DNA from: Bolinopsis microptera
Lineage: Eukaryota > Ctenophora > Tentaculata > Lobata > Bolinopsidae
Direction: 5' to 3'
NCBI RefSeq assembly: GCF_026151205.1
Contig: NC_087080.1
Coordinates: forward strand, 6,737,096-6,801,095
DNA length: 64,000 nucleotides
The notes under the pieces: generated by a model
The model's input: only the letters and a program-made list of their open reading frames with translations
Told to the model about the DNA's origin: nothing
The model's database searches: none
Translations under genes and position numbers: made by a program
Part shown: positions 1 to 11,700 of the stretch, one piece after another
How positions within the stretch are numbered: position 1 is the first letter of the stretch
Layout: the number at the start of each line of letters is the position of its first letter

Positions 1-2557
1 GCAGCTGACTCAGATAATCAGATATAATGCTCGAATCAAGATCTGACGGGATTGAAGAGAAAAAACCTCCAGTCACATGTTGTGTCACATGACAACTGCA
101 CGTGGGCGCTAGTAGGGTGACAGTGGGTATGTACATTGCACCCCAGGTGACAGGTTTAATCAGAGATAATTAATTAATTAGTTTCAATAAACGTTGTTTA
201 GCGAAGCAGCCAGTAGTTGCTCAGTAGACGGAGAATAGTATGGAGAAACACTGTTTTTAGAAATGCAGGCATTGTCAAGGTATTGCAGGTATGTTCCAGA
301 ACAATTGGCGGGAAATTCCTGAAATTGTTTGGTACTTCACCCTCGTCAAAAAACCGCCCGAAATATCGAGGTTCTACATTCTTCGAACTTTGAATTTCAG
401 TGCATGCTGGACAACATTCTTGATTCTTAAAGCACATGCTTATGTACGCTCTGCCATACCCAAATATTTAGCAAAAGACTTTAATCTCAAAACAGTGTGT
501 CACATGTGTACTAATAATCAGATTACGGAGATAAGAATTTAGACTCATACCTGTTCCTTACACGGTTCAAGGTTCAAACTTCGAGCAGATAATATTGAAA
601 AAATATTGGGCCGTCACGGTATATTATTATACAATATAATATTCATAATATTATAAGCTATTTCATTAAGAGATGCGTGTATTGCGGCTGAGTGTTTTGT
701 AATCCAATAATTGCACGAATTGAAGCCCAGAGGGACAGTTGCGGTTTTTTCACCCAAGAGAAGAGGACGACGATAATTTTTACTACAAACCACATACAGG
801 CTAATATCATTATATTTCCTCATATTATTTAATTATTCCTCAAAAGGTGTGATAAAAACCACTTAGAAGTGATACGTTCCAGTTTTTCTCCTCAATCACT
901 GACACGCTACTTTCACATCAATACAAATAACGTACACCGTCTAAAGGTCTAAGGGCCAGCAAGTCTCACGGTATGGTCTTTACAGGTGTGTTGTCCACCA
1001 GAGATAACAGAATTTCTCACAGGTAGGTTAAAAGGTATAGTGTATACAAACCTTATCTATTTCCCTTATCTTTAATAACCAAGGATAGAATATTATTAAT
1101 ATTACTTCACTGGAACAACTCCTCAAAATTATCCTCCTCTCGGAACACATCACCCGTAAAAACATCCCGCACTCTCCCAAAATATGTACTCAAGCGCGAC
1201 ACGTTTGTGTGCAGAAAAAAAATTACATCCGATATCATTCTTAGTTCTTCTCTCTCCTGGTTTTATTGATTTTCTCTCGTCAAAAAATAGAAGGCGTGTC
1301 AAGCCCGTTGCGTTTCTTGTCTTTATGATATACAGTGTGCAGCCTCACTGAGACTAACTTTTCTCTAAAAGACAGGATAAGAAGCCGGAGAAAAGACGAG
1401 CCCTCCGATAGCCCGCCAATTAACAGCAGTTTGTTTTACTTTTTCAGCGGTGAGGAGAGACAGAGGGGAAGTTGCGACTTGAGGCAGACATTCTGGCGAT
1501 GAGAGAGAGAGGAGTGGTGTGAAGGCTTGAATTGGTGTGGCGGAATTGGCAAAATGTTTGGTGTGTGGAATGTTTGGCGTCCTTATGGTGACTGGTGAGT
1601 GGTGGAAATATGATGAATTTGTAGCTATCTTCAACTGATTGTTCAGGAAACGACAGTTCACTTGAAAGATCTAAGTAAGGTCGACAGAATTGTCCAATCA
1701 GAGACAAGCCATTACCTCACGTGGCCTACTTTCATTCAATTACAAAGAACTTCAAAGCTTAGGAAGGAGTTATGGAGTCAACTATACTACCCTGCACTGT
1801 AATTTTCAGTGGTATTTACTATTTCTGTCTTGAATCGGACAGAAAGGAATTCTAGCTTCAGCTCCACTTTTAACCACTAAATATTGTGGTTAAAAAGTAT
1901 GTGTTGAATTGTTAAAACATGCTGCTTCATATTTCATGGCACAGTGCATGAAGAACACGCGTGAATAGACGATAGTATTTTTGAAATCCGGGAATGAACT
2001 TAGGCTTTCCGGTCTTGAACATTTGAATACGATACACTTCCTGTAAATTTTAACGCCACGAGCTGATAGAAACGCCCCATGACTTTAGTCAACATTCAGA
2101 TTACAGATCTATACTACTCAATACACACTTGAGGCTAGAATAGGGGGAATTTGGTAAAACATAAGCTCACTTGACCCGTCTAATTTGACATTTGAGATGG
2201 AACAAAAGTCACCAAATCATGTGATAGGAAGAAGTGAAATCAGACACTAGTCGGCTAAAATTGTGCATAGACTCAGAGAACTGTAAAAACAGCAGCAGAC
2301 GCAATAAATTTCATGCACCCTAGATAATATTTACAAAAAACATTTAAAATTTAAACCCTTTTAATTATAAATGACTGATAACACTGACAAAAACGAGAAG
2401 CGTTTAACATGAAATTAGATAAAACACATCCAAAGCCTGTAATATTGGTTAAAATTCGGAAATTGATGAATATTCTGAAAGATAATGGATAATACTGCTG
2501 AAAATACGACTTCTAATACCCTTAACCATGAGATTATGTTTTAAACAGTTACTAAAA
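1..2557. other. Left-edge intergenic DNA
   Basis: I see no credible coding exon here. Open frames at 1.4-1.7 kb on the minus strand are low-complexity and lack family motifs. The minus-strand 3' UTR of the hydrolase gene should lie just below 2558; an ATTAAA-type signal on the minus strand near 2358 is only a weak candidate. Confidence 0.5.
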
Positions 2558-3625
2558 TTAATCTAACAAATACTCTTTTATACACTGCTTGGTAGTTTCA
2601 GCCCATAGAGTACTTGACTCAAGACCAGGGTACAAGCAGCTACCATGCACAGCTCCAGGAATAACAACAAATTCCAGGAGTCTCCCAGCTCGTCTCAAAC
2701 GACCAGCTAGTCTGGAAGTTTCCGTCCTGAAAATGTCGAATTCTCGGGAGTCCAGGACAGTTGGTGGGAATTTGGAGAGGAGCTCTTCGCTTGCTTTCCC
2801 AGGGAACATCAAAGGGCAGGTATTCTGAGACTCAAGATCTGATGCGATCAGTTTGTACGCTTTACGACGCTCCAGATGGTCCGATCTTTCTTCAATCGTC
2901 ATGGCGAGAGGATCTCCAAAGGAGTAATCATCCACCATAGGCTCACTAGCAATAGCTAGTTTAACCAGATAACCCTCATTATGCTGAGCTAACAAAACCT
3001 CTGCCCCCAGACAGATGTACCCTCCACCACTGTCTCCAACGATACAGATCTTAGCAGGATCAATACCCAGACTCTCCGCGTTATTGCTTACATACTTTAT
3101 AACCTCGTAGAAATCCTTGATGTTGTTCGGAGATTTGGTCTCCGGAGCGAGCCTGTAATCCACGTTGAACACTACCACACCACAATTCACAGCTGTGAAA
3201 TCCAGGATAGGTTTGTATTCAGAGGGTGTCCCCGCGATTACGCCGCCGCCGTGCGCGTAGATATATGCAGCGTTCTTAGACCCACCAACAAGAGACTTAG
3301 GAGTGTACACGGACACGGGGACTTTAAAGTCTCCGTCATGAGAAGTCGGGACTTTAATCTCCTCACTTTCACATTCTCTCGTAGCTGCCTGATATTCAGG
3401 ACACTCCAGCAACCTTCCTCCAAAGTTAGAGTTGATCTCCCGATATAACCTGAGAATCTCCTCGTCGGCTTCGGTATCATTCTCGTGCTGGGTGACGAGA
3501 CCCAAGTATTTACCCCATGTAGCTACGAATTCAGCGGGTGTAGCCATCATCCAGTCAACAACATCCTCTGCTACCTCACCAGACAACTTGAAGTTAAACA
3601 GACTTTTGGAGATCACCTTAGCCAT
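2558..3625 (-). CDS. Alpha/beta hydrolase, AADAC/hormone-sensitive lipase type
   Basis: A single uninterrupted frame of 355 codons encodes a serine hydrolase that would cleave carboxylic esters (arylacetamide or lipid-type esters). The oxyanion-hole motif HGGG is at residues 125-128. The nucleophile elbow GDSGGG has Ser199, the acid is probably Asp297 (in REFDIFRTE), and the base is His327 (in PGAVHG). The YRLAPE motif, typical of the HSL/AADAC family, follows the oxyanion motif by about 30 residues. I chose the ATG at 3625 because its context is ACCATGG; the frame stays open slightly upstream but only from a non-ATG codon. No signal peptide or membrane anchor is obvious, unlike vertebrate AADAC, so a cytosolic enzyme is likely. 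The length suits the family. It is intronless while its neighbours have many introns, so retroposition or an ancestrally intronless gene are both possible. The catalytic set is complete, so I read it as functional; the substrate is unknown. Confidence 0.88.
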   Translation of the reverse strand: MAKVISKSLFNFKLSGEVAEDVVDWMMATPAEFVATWGKYLGLVTQHENDTEADEEILRLYREINSNFGGRLLECPEYQAATRECESEEIKVPTSHDGDFKVPVSVYTPKSLVGGSKNAAYIYAHGGGVIAGTPSEYKPILDFTAVNCGVVVFNVDYRLAPETKSPNNIKDFYEVIKYVSNNAESLGIDPAKICIVGDSGGGYICLGAEVLLAQHNEGYLVKLAIASEPMVDDYSFGDPLAMTIEERSDHLERRKAYKLIASDLESQNTCPLMFPGKASEELLSKFPPTVLDSREFDIFRTETSRLAGRLRRAGRLLEFVVIPGAVHGSCLYPGLESSTLWAETTKQCIKEYLLD

Positions 3626-5575
3626 GGTTTTACCTAGACAAACGGTGTTAATTACTCTCAATCTACCATCGTCTGAAAGTTAAACCACTGTTTTAGACGC
3701 ATGGTATGTCATTTTACTTTTATAGAACCTGGAAGATATTCATATTGTTCCAGAAAGGAGAAGCCTGGCAAAACTTTCCGTCTATTACAACAGCCTTTTT
3801 CGAGAGAGAGAGAGAGCAAATGTCAACTTTCTTTCTCTCAAACATTAGTCGTATAATTATATCAAGATATTACTAAGATATTACTAATGATAGGTTATGT
3901 AAAGGTATGTGTGATGTCCATTGGTAGTGTCCACTGGTGCAATATCGGTATTTTATCAGGTACCAGGTACTAATAAGAAGTGTAAGTGACAAGTGTTGTG
4001 TAGAAGGTTACGTGGCACTTTTGGTGATCGTTATTTTAGGAATTTAAGGAATTAGAGGTTGGTAATTCTGGGGCAAGGCAACAAATGAGGATAATTCTTG
4101 AAAACGTGGCAGGTTGTCAATCATAGTGTTTAGTGTTAATTACGATATTTCTTTAAAGTTTTTACGAAATGTTTAAAATACCAAGGATGAAAGGAAAAAG
4201 GAGACCTTGATATCAAACCATGTGTTTAAAACAAATAGGAAACCTTTTTAACTTTAATCGTTTGCAACGAGCAGTGGTAAAAAGATAAAGATCAAATCGT
4301 TATAAAAAACCCGTTCAACGTCTCACAAACACACCACAATCAACAAAACAGATGTCGGATCACGTGACCACTGAACGATTCCTCCTTGCAACGAGGAACC
4401 AAGTCTTTTAAAATATATTAAATGCTCAGGTGGCCAGGGTGGCCAGAAAGTGTGTATTAATCAAATGTTGAAGTTATTCCAGTAAATTGGATGAATAACT
4501 AGAAATGTGTTCCGAAAACATGACAAATTGCTTAAACTCGAGCGATTACAAAAACACTCGAATTTAGGTACGCCTTCGCCCTTCTTAAAATATGATGTAC
4601 GCAGAAAGATACGGGTGTAGTTTCGCTAATTAAATCGTTGGTTTTATTTCTATGTCACTTTAAAAGAAAAAATAAGTAAAAACATTCCAGTACATTGTGC
4701 AGAATGTTGGAGATTTAAATCTTGGAAGTATGTGATATATCGATCGTAAATATTAAAAATACTCTAGCACAATTGTAACTGCAGTTTTACAGAACTCTAA
4801 ATGCCTAATGAATATACTTGCAGGTACCACCCGTATTCACACTCAGTATTGAGTTTAGTCATTTTCCAATTCGAGATTTGGGACGGGTTTTATAAACAAA
4901 CAAACAAACAAACAAACAAGTGCAGATCTCCTTAAAGCAGAGGGTTTAGTACAAAGTACACGGAGGAAGCGAATGTATCATACAAATAATACAAAGCTAT
5001 TGAATAATGTGTTTGCAACGCGGTGATGGATATTTATGAATATTATGAAATAATATTTTTTATTTTTACTTTTTTAATAATATTAGAAGAAATGCCTATC
5101 TTTTGTTGCAATTTTGCGGCCAATACGTTTCAATTATATTTATACAACCGGATAAATTTGCACTGTTTTTTTTGTAGACTGTACAGGATCAAACAAACGA
5201 ATCAGCCACAGAGAAGTTGAACTGGGCCGTGAACCTTTCACTTTTCAATAATAAGGTGTGAATAAGATAAGGGAACATTCTCTTTGGATATATTCCAAGT
5301 CGGCCTCATCACGCGAAATCAATGTGAAATGTGAATCTAGTACATTCACCATATCATTAGAATCGAGTTACATAATATGTAATTGCACGATGTAGATATT
5401 ATGATTACAATCCAGGGTGCATTCTCCCGCGCTTTAATAATGTTTGTATCGATATCGTTAGTTAGTAGCAACTCCAGAATTACTTACTTACACGCTAAGT
5501 CACCAGTTTATGAATGTTTGATGTAATAATTAAATGATCTAAATCATGTTGGCGTCACCAGATTTAATGACGTCA
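3626..5575. other. Intergenic DNA between hydrolase 5' end and docking-protein 3' end
   Basis: This interval should hold the hydrolase promoter (from 3626 upward) and the 3' UTR of the docking-protein gene (below 5576 on the minus strand). I see only a short GA run near 3801-3815 and an AAAC microsatellite near 4895-4918. No coding motif was found. Confidence 0.5.
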
Positions 5576-5714
5576 TCAACCCAAAACAAAACTAACCGCT
5601 GTGTTGGAGACTTGGGGAGGTGCTCCTCGGTTGAGACTGTCCAGCGTGTCCACACCACTGTCGATCTCCGTCTCACCCAGGTTCAGATCTGATGAGAAGC
5701 TGCCGCGGGAGGAT
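5576..5714 (-). CDS. Docking protein exon 11 (C terminus)
   Basis: After ACTATTTCAG it completes the split codon of exon 10 and reads SSRGSFSSDLNLGETEIDSG, then VDTLDSL, to a TGA at 5576. The IDSGV motif repeats that of exon 10, supporting membership in the same protein. Confidence 0.72.
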
Positions 5715-8700
5715 CTGAAATAGTGACGTCAGAGACTCTGATGACGTCATCATGACGAAATGTACAGGATTACAGGGATTACAAGCATCACGGGGATTAC
5801 AAGGATTATGACGTATTGATCAAACTGGTTAACATCGCGGCACTTGATCTAATTTCTGCTGACCGACCACTTTATCCCAATCAACCGCTTTTTCCCCCGA
5901 ACATCCACTACCGGGTCCGGGCGGTGAATTACAGAGGGATACCAGATACATATCTGCTAATTTACTATCATAATTGATAGGCGTTGATGAGAACAGGAGT
6001 TTCCTTATCAGTACTAATTAAATTTACAAACATATACGTCATCTTTCTACAACTGAACAAGGGTTTTATCTTACAGACATAACTCTTAAGTTAGTATTAG
6101 TCATTGATAGACATGTCATCTATTTCAGACACTGATCTAATTAGGTTTACTGTATCGAATAGCACTTTTTATATGACAATCAAGACAGAATTGTTGCACA
6201 CCCGAAAGCAAATGAAGGTCATCTTTAGCTCCACCTAAAAACTTCCGTTTTGCAGTACCTGTCATCAAATTAACATATATCTGCCCAGGCCAGGCCTATA
6301 GAATTTTGGACACGGATTAATTAAAGTCTGAAGATTGAGGAGCTAGACATCAGTCGAACACAGCTTGCCAACAAGCCACCAATTACCTCAATCTCTATTA
6401 ATAATACATGAGGCATGCTTTCCCCACCCCATTCTTCCTCTTGATACATGACAATTAGTATGGTCGGAGAGCACGCCTCTGTCTCTTGGGATCAATTTAA
6501 CTTTCCGGCAGTGTATTGTGGGAAAACAAAGGCTGATGGAGCGTGTGTGCACTCTTTTCTTAGGGTTCACACTTCACACACTCTTACGGCGGTGTTCTCT
6601 TCTTCACTTGCCCGTTTATTATGTAAAAGAGTGATCGCTGGCAAATAGGCACCGCCGTACCACTTGAATCCGTTTGAAATGGTCCCAAATATCACAGACT
6701 CTACATAATGACCGATTCATAACGTCATATCTTTGTCGCCGAACCAACTCAATGCATGAACCATCACTTACGAAGTTCAACAAATTGCATAGATCAAGCC
6801 TATAAAATGCTAAATGAAAACCCACCAAATAAACCTTTAAGGATACAACAAGGCTATGTTCTCTTTTTCTCTCATGTATACCGACTGTGAACATCATGGA
6901 CTGGATCCAATACATAACACTGAACAAGCTTCTTTGGAGCCTGTAAGTGTACGTGATCGTGCATGACGCGCGGTGCATTGTATCTTGTCCTTAGCAGCCC
7001 TTTGAAGAAAACTAGCACAGTACATCTCCTCTAACAATAATCAAAAGAGAGAGTGGAACTTTTACCGTATCAAAAGTATAACAGATCGTTGATTTTTTAT
7101 TGTCACAAGTCCAAGCACGCACGTGCACAGCCTATATCAATAAATCAGGAACGATGACTTAACCCTCCCCGTTCGGTATATCCTTAAATCGTTACCTTAT
7201 TTGTACGGGAAATTAACATTTTGACAGGCGTGGTTCAGGACTCAGGAGAGGATTATAAAATTGTTATAATTGTGGAGAGATGAAAATGTAATAGTTGGTA
7301 TGGGGAGGAGGGATGATGATCACGAACACTGCACGCTACCAATTACTCATGCTCAACTCTTATAATGAGTAAACAATGGTCCTGACACAAAGACAAGACA
7401 TTTTACGTCAGCTGATTGGCGGGGTCAAGTCAGGTGGGGTTGATCCTGTTGTTTCATTGGTGGGGAGGGAGGATTGGCAGGGGTGACAGCGCTCGGTGTA
7501 AGGTTTAGGGTATGATCCAGTACTATCCGACAATAACTGTCTTAGAAATTATTTGTTGTGTTATATTGTTACAAAGTTTGCTACTACAATTATACCCCAC
7601 AATTGAGGTAGCAGGAGGAGTGAGGATAACAGCCCGGCTGTGATCCAGCCTTTTGTTCTGGTCAAATAGACTAATATTTCTGACAAATCTTACTGCTGAG
7701 TATATCATCATACTCTCATTTACCTGAGAACATTCTCATAACTGAGAACAAAAACTCTAAAATACATCCAAAAATGTGGGCTCAATTTAAACTTCAACAC
7801 TACATGAGCACTAATTTCACTGGACATCATCCGTGCATACTCAACACAGTCTGCATACAGTAAACCCTAGATTGACTATGGTGTTCCGATTTACAATGTC
7901 ATTTTATGATTTTATTTTCCCCAAAGTTACCCGATTATTAATAATATAGGATTTACAGTTCAAGTATTAAAGTTTAATAAAGTAAAAATGTAAGAACAAG
8001 TTGATGACTGAAGTTTTAAAAAAAGTTAGAAAGTAAGAACTAACTTATTGTTGAAGTTTAAAGAAAAGTATAAAAGTAACTTTTTAATAATTAGTGAACA
8101 TCTCCTCTCACCTGTTGCTCAGAATTGAGTTGTTGGAGCTCCTGAAGCTGACCCCACTGTCAATAGTATCGGACATGGGCCTACTACCATTCCTGTCTAG
8201 TGACATTTGCCGCACCTGGTGAACAAACATAAACGTTAGAAAAGTTTAATTCATCGGATTAAAAGTGTTGGGAAGGGAGCTGAGAGTGTGAACATCAAAT
8301 AATTTGAATATTTGAATATTTGATAGAAGTGATAACTAATTTGACCATAATTGGAAACCAATTCAGTTGTTAACATATTGATAAAGTAGAGTTGGGTTAC
8401 AGTCACATGGTATAGTTCTCGGATTGAGTGCGTGATCACAAGAATGTAAAACTGCGATCCGATTTATCTTACAATAGTTTCTAGTTCTACTCAACATAAA
8501 GCTAGGCATTCCTATTAGTTATATAGAAAACCGATTAGCATACGTTGGAAAATACAGATACCAGAAGAATATAATAAATAAATAAGATTGCTGCAGAACG
8601 TTGAGAAGCAGCAGAGTTACGGCTAGTAGAAAAATGGTTAGTAGCAGACACTGAAGGCAGGTAAATCACACATTTAAAAAATTGATTGGGAACCGATTAC

Positions 8701-11700
8701 TTAGAGAAACTAAAACACACTCAACTTAAAGTGATTGATTAATGAACTCAAGGATCTGGCGGAACAGAATTAAAAATAAAGGAGACAATCTAAGTTGAAA
8801 TCGGAAAAAGACCAAGGGATTATAAAGTTCCGATTAATCTTCAAAGTAAAGACGAAGCAGTGATTCCGTCAAGTTCCACTCCAGCGATATTTGATCACAC
8901 AATTTGATCACACTTTTTCACATGCCATGGACTGCTGGGATCCTCTGAAGCTGGAAGTTGACTGCCCGGAGTTTATCCTGCTCCTCGGATCATCCTCGTC
9001 CTCGTAGATAATTCCGTCGTAGTACATACTCGGTACTGTCATATTCCCAGACATTCTCCGGTTTGGCTGGTCAACTGACTTGGAGTATTGGCGCATTTCC
9101 TGGGTGAGGTGAACGATCTGAACTTTACTGTTGCCAGGGTAACAGCAGAACTCCCAAAGCAGCAGCGCAGATCACATGATAAAGAAAAGCACGACACGTG
9201 GAAGTTGAGCTCAGCTCACATCATACAAATACTAAAAATTCCATTCAAAGCTGAACTGACAGCTAAGACACAAACTCAATATAAAACTTAAGAACAACAC
9301 TCAAGAGAAAAGCAAAAGAAGAGGTACACGCAGTTAAAACCAGAGAGGAGTTGGAGCCCCTGAAGTCCCCGGTGGAGTAGCTATGATCCATAGACCGCGA
9401 CTTTAGGCGCATCCCAGCGTGATACACATTGGGCGGCGCCTGCTGTAACAATACTCGTTACCATGGGTAATTGTTGTCATGGTAACCAATATTATAGTGT
9501 GCTAAAGGTTAGTGCTCAAGATTTAACCCAAACAATGTTTAAAGGACCAGTTAACTGAAAAAAAAGTTGTCCTCATATTTTGACAGATTGTGACAAATAG
9601 CAAACTAAGCAACGTGTCGAAATTCCTAAATCTCTAACTGCTCTCTAACGCGTGTAAATAGCGTTTGTATTATTTTGGCGATGACGTCATAAAGTCCCTT
9701 GCGCGCGCAGAAGAGCTCGTGAGACTGTATTTTACAGGTAGAAAATGGACATAATACAATGTTTTTCCCCGAATAACTCGAAAAGTAAGTAATTTAGGGT
9801 ACATGTTGCTTCATAAGTTGTATATAAACATGGCCATTCTGCACAATTTGCACACATTCAAAAACCTTTAGGGCCTTCATAGCCCAATTTATTAGATATC
9901 CATAGTTTTGCATGATTTCTGGAACCGAAAATCAGTTTTTCGCCAATAAATGAAAAAGTAAGCACTTTAAGGCATATGTTTGTTCGTAAGTCATATATTA
10001 ATATGCTAATTGCGGTTCTTTTGCACCCTCTCTAAAGACTCTATCACGATCCTATCGAAAATGGGCTCAGCATCACGCCCAAAATGGTTTTTGGCGAATT
10101 TATCGAAAAGCAAGGATTTTAGGCCATGTGTTGCTCAATAACTCCTATATAAACATGCATATGCGGCTTCGTTCAAGCCTATTTTGAAGTCTCTACGACC
10201 TTCAGAAGCAAGGGGTCGGTTACGTTATTGGGTCAATATGGGCGTGGCCCTCCTGGGTTTTCTCCACGGTCAAAAAATGTCTCCAAACGAAAATCGTTTA
10301 TTCATACCTTCGGGAAGGTCTGTGCAAAGTTTCGTGAGTATTTGAATATTTGCAGGTTCATTTCCATAAATGTCCATAAATGACTGGACTACACAACTTT
10401 AGAGTTAACTTTAGAGAAACTCATAAGTCATTTATCTCAAATTAAGCTGTTAGTGTCCATGATCAACCTGTGGCAACAATGTTTTACGTGAAATGTAAAA
10501 ATCAGGAGTAATATAAAAAGTGTATTTTTAGATTAAAGTGCTAGCTCATAGTTTTAGAATTGTATTGATTAACGTTGGTCGTTTAGCCACCTAACAATCG
10601 ATCGTGCCGTAATATATGGCCAGAGAATAATAGGGTCTTGGAAATTCTTAAGTTGTTCAGTGGGTCGATTGACTGAACACGTTTGCACTTGGTATTTAAA
10701 CTTACCAGTAGTTATTTATGTTATGTACCGATGATAATGCAATTAGGATAACAACTAGGTAAGCCGTAAGTCTAATTCAAAACACACCGCACACTGTACA
10801 CTCCGATCCCATCAGTATTACTATTTGGTAGACGGGTATTTTGGCGGGAATTCTGTTCCCACGGCCCTGTTCTGATAGAAGCTACTTCAGCTAATGATAC
10901 CATAGAACCGGCCGTCGTAAAGTATCCAGACTTATTGTCTCTGTACTGGCTGACCACATGCGGATTAATGGTTAGAAATTTCCGCTATGCTATAACAATA
11001 ATTGCTCTCGGAATTTGAACAGAAACTCCCTACTTAATCTAGATCCTCTAAATTCGTTAGAGTTCATGGACTCTGGGGAACAAACTCGGTACAAGTCTCC
11101 CTGCATGTGTAATTAAGCAATGAAAACAATCCAAAATATACACTTGACATAAGAACTGTAATATCAGAAACTTTCTAACCGTACATTCACCCGCCACTGT
11201 TCAAGAACCTATATCACTGTTTAAAAATCATGAGCGTGAGCACTGTTACATCAAATCAGCTATTCCTTAGTTAGGATGATAGGCCCAAAACTATAAGGAT
11301 TTTGGAGAACTAGGATAATAGTCATAATTCTAAAATTCGAGTGAGTTACACGTGTTTTATTGACGATGATAAACATTTGTAATGTAAATTACGATATGCA
11401 AGCGCGCACTGAGGGACTTTATGACGTCACGAGGCCACAGCTTATTATTGCAATAACACGCGTTACAAGTACGCTAGAGAGTTGGTTCTTTCGGCGATAC
11501 GATTCTTTACCCAGTTTGTCACAGCTGATTTAAATCTAAGCCAAATTGGAGACTACAAATTTTTCAGTTAACTGGTCCTTTAAAACAGTGAGAAAACAGT
11601 GAATGAGGCATGGTGCCCTTCCTGGTTAGAAAAATGCCTTAAAAACTCAAAATGCCTGATCCCTAAAAACTACCATTTTAAAATTAGGTCCATCCATTAG

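Noticed and set aside
6388-6978. Frames of 60-119 codons on both strands
   Set aside because: No domain, splice logic or composition supports coding.
10772-10957. Minus-strand frame with SQYRDNKSGYFTTAGSMVSL as a docking-protein tail exon
   Set aside because: It could be in phase 0, but it lies inside the TIR-bounded element and its donor is poor.
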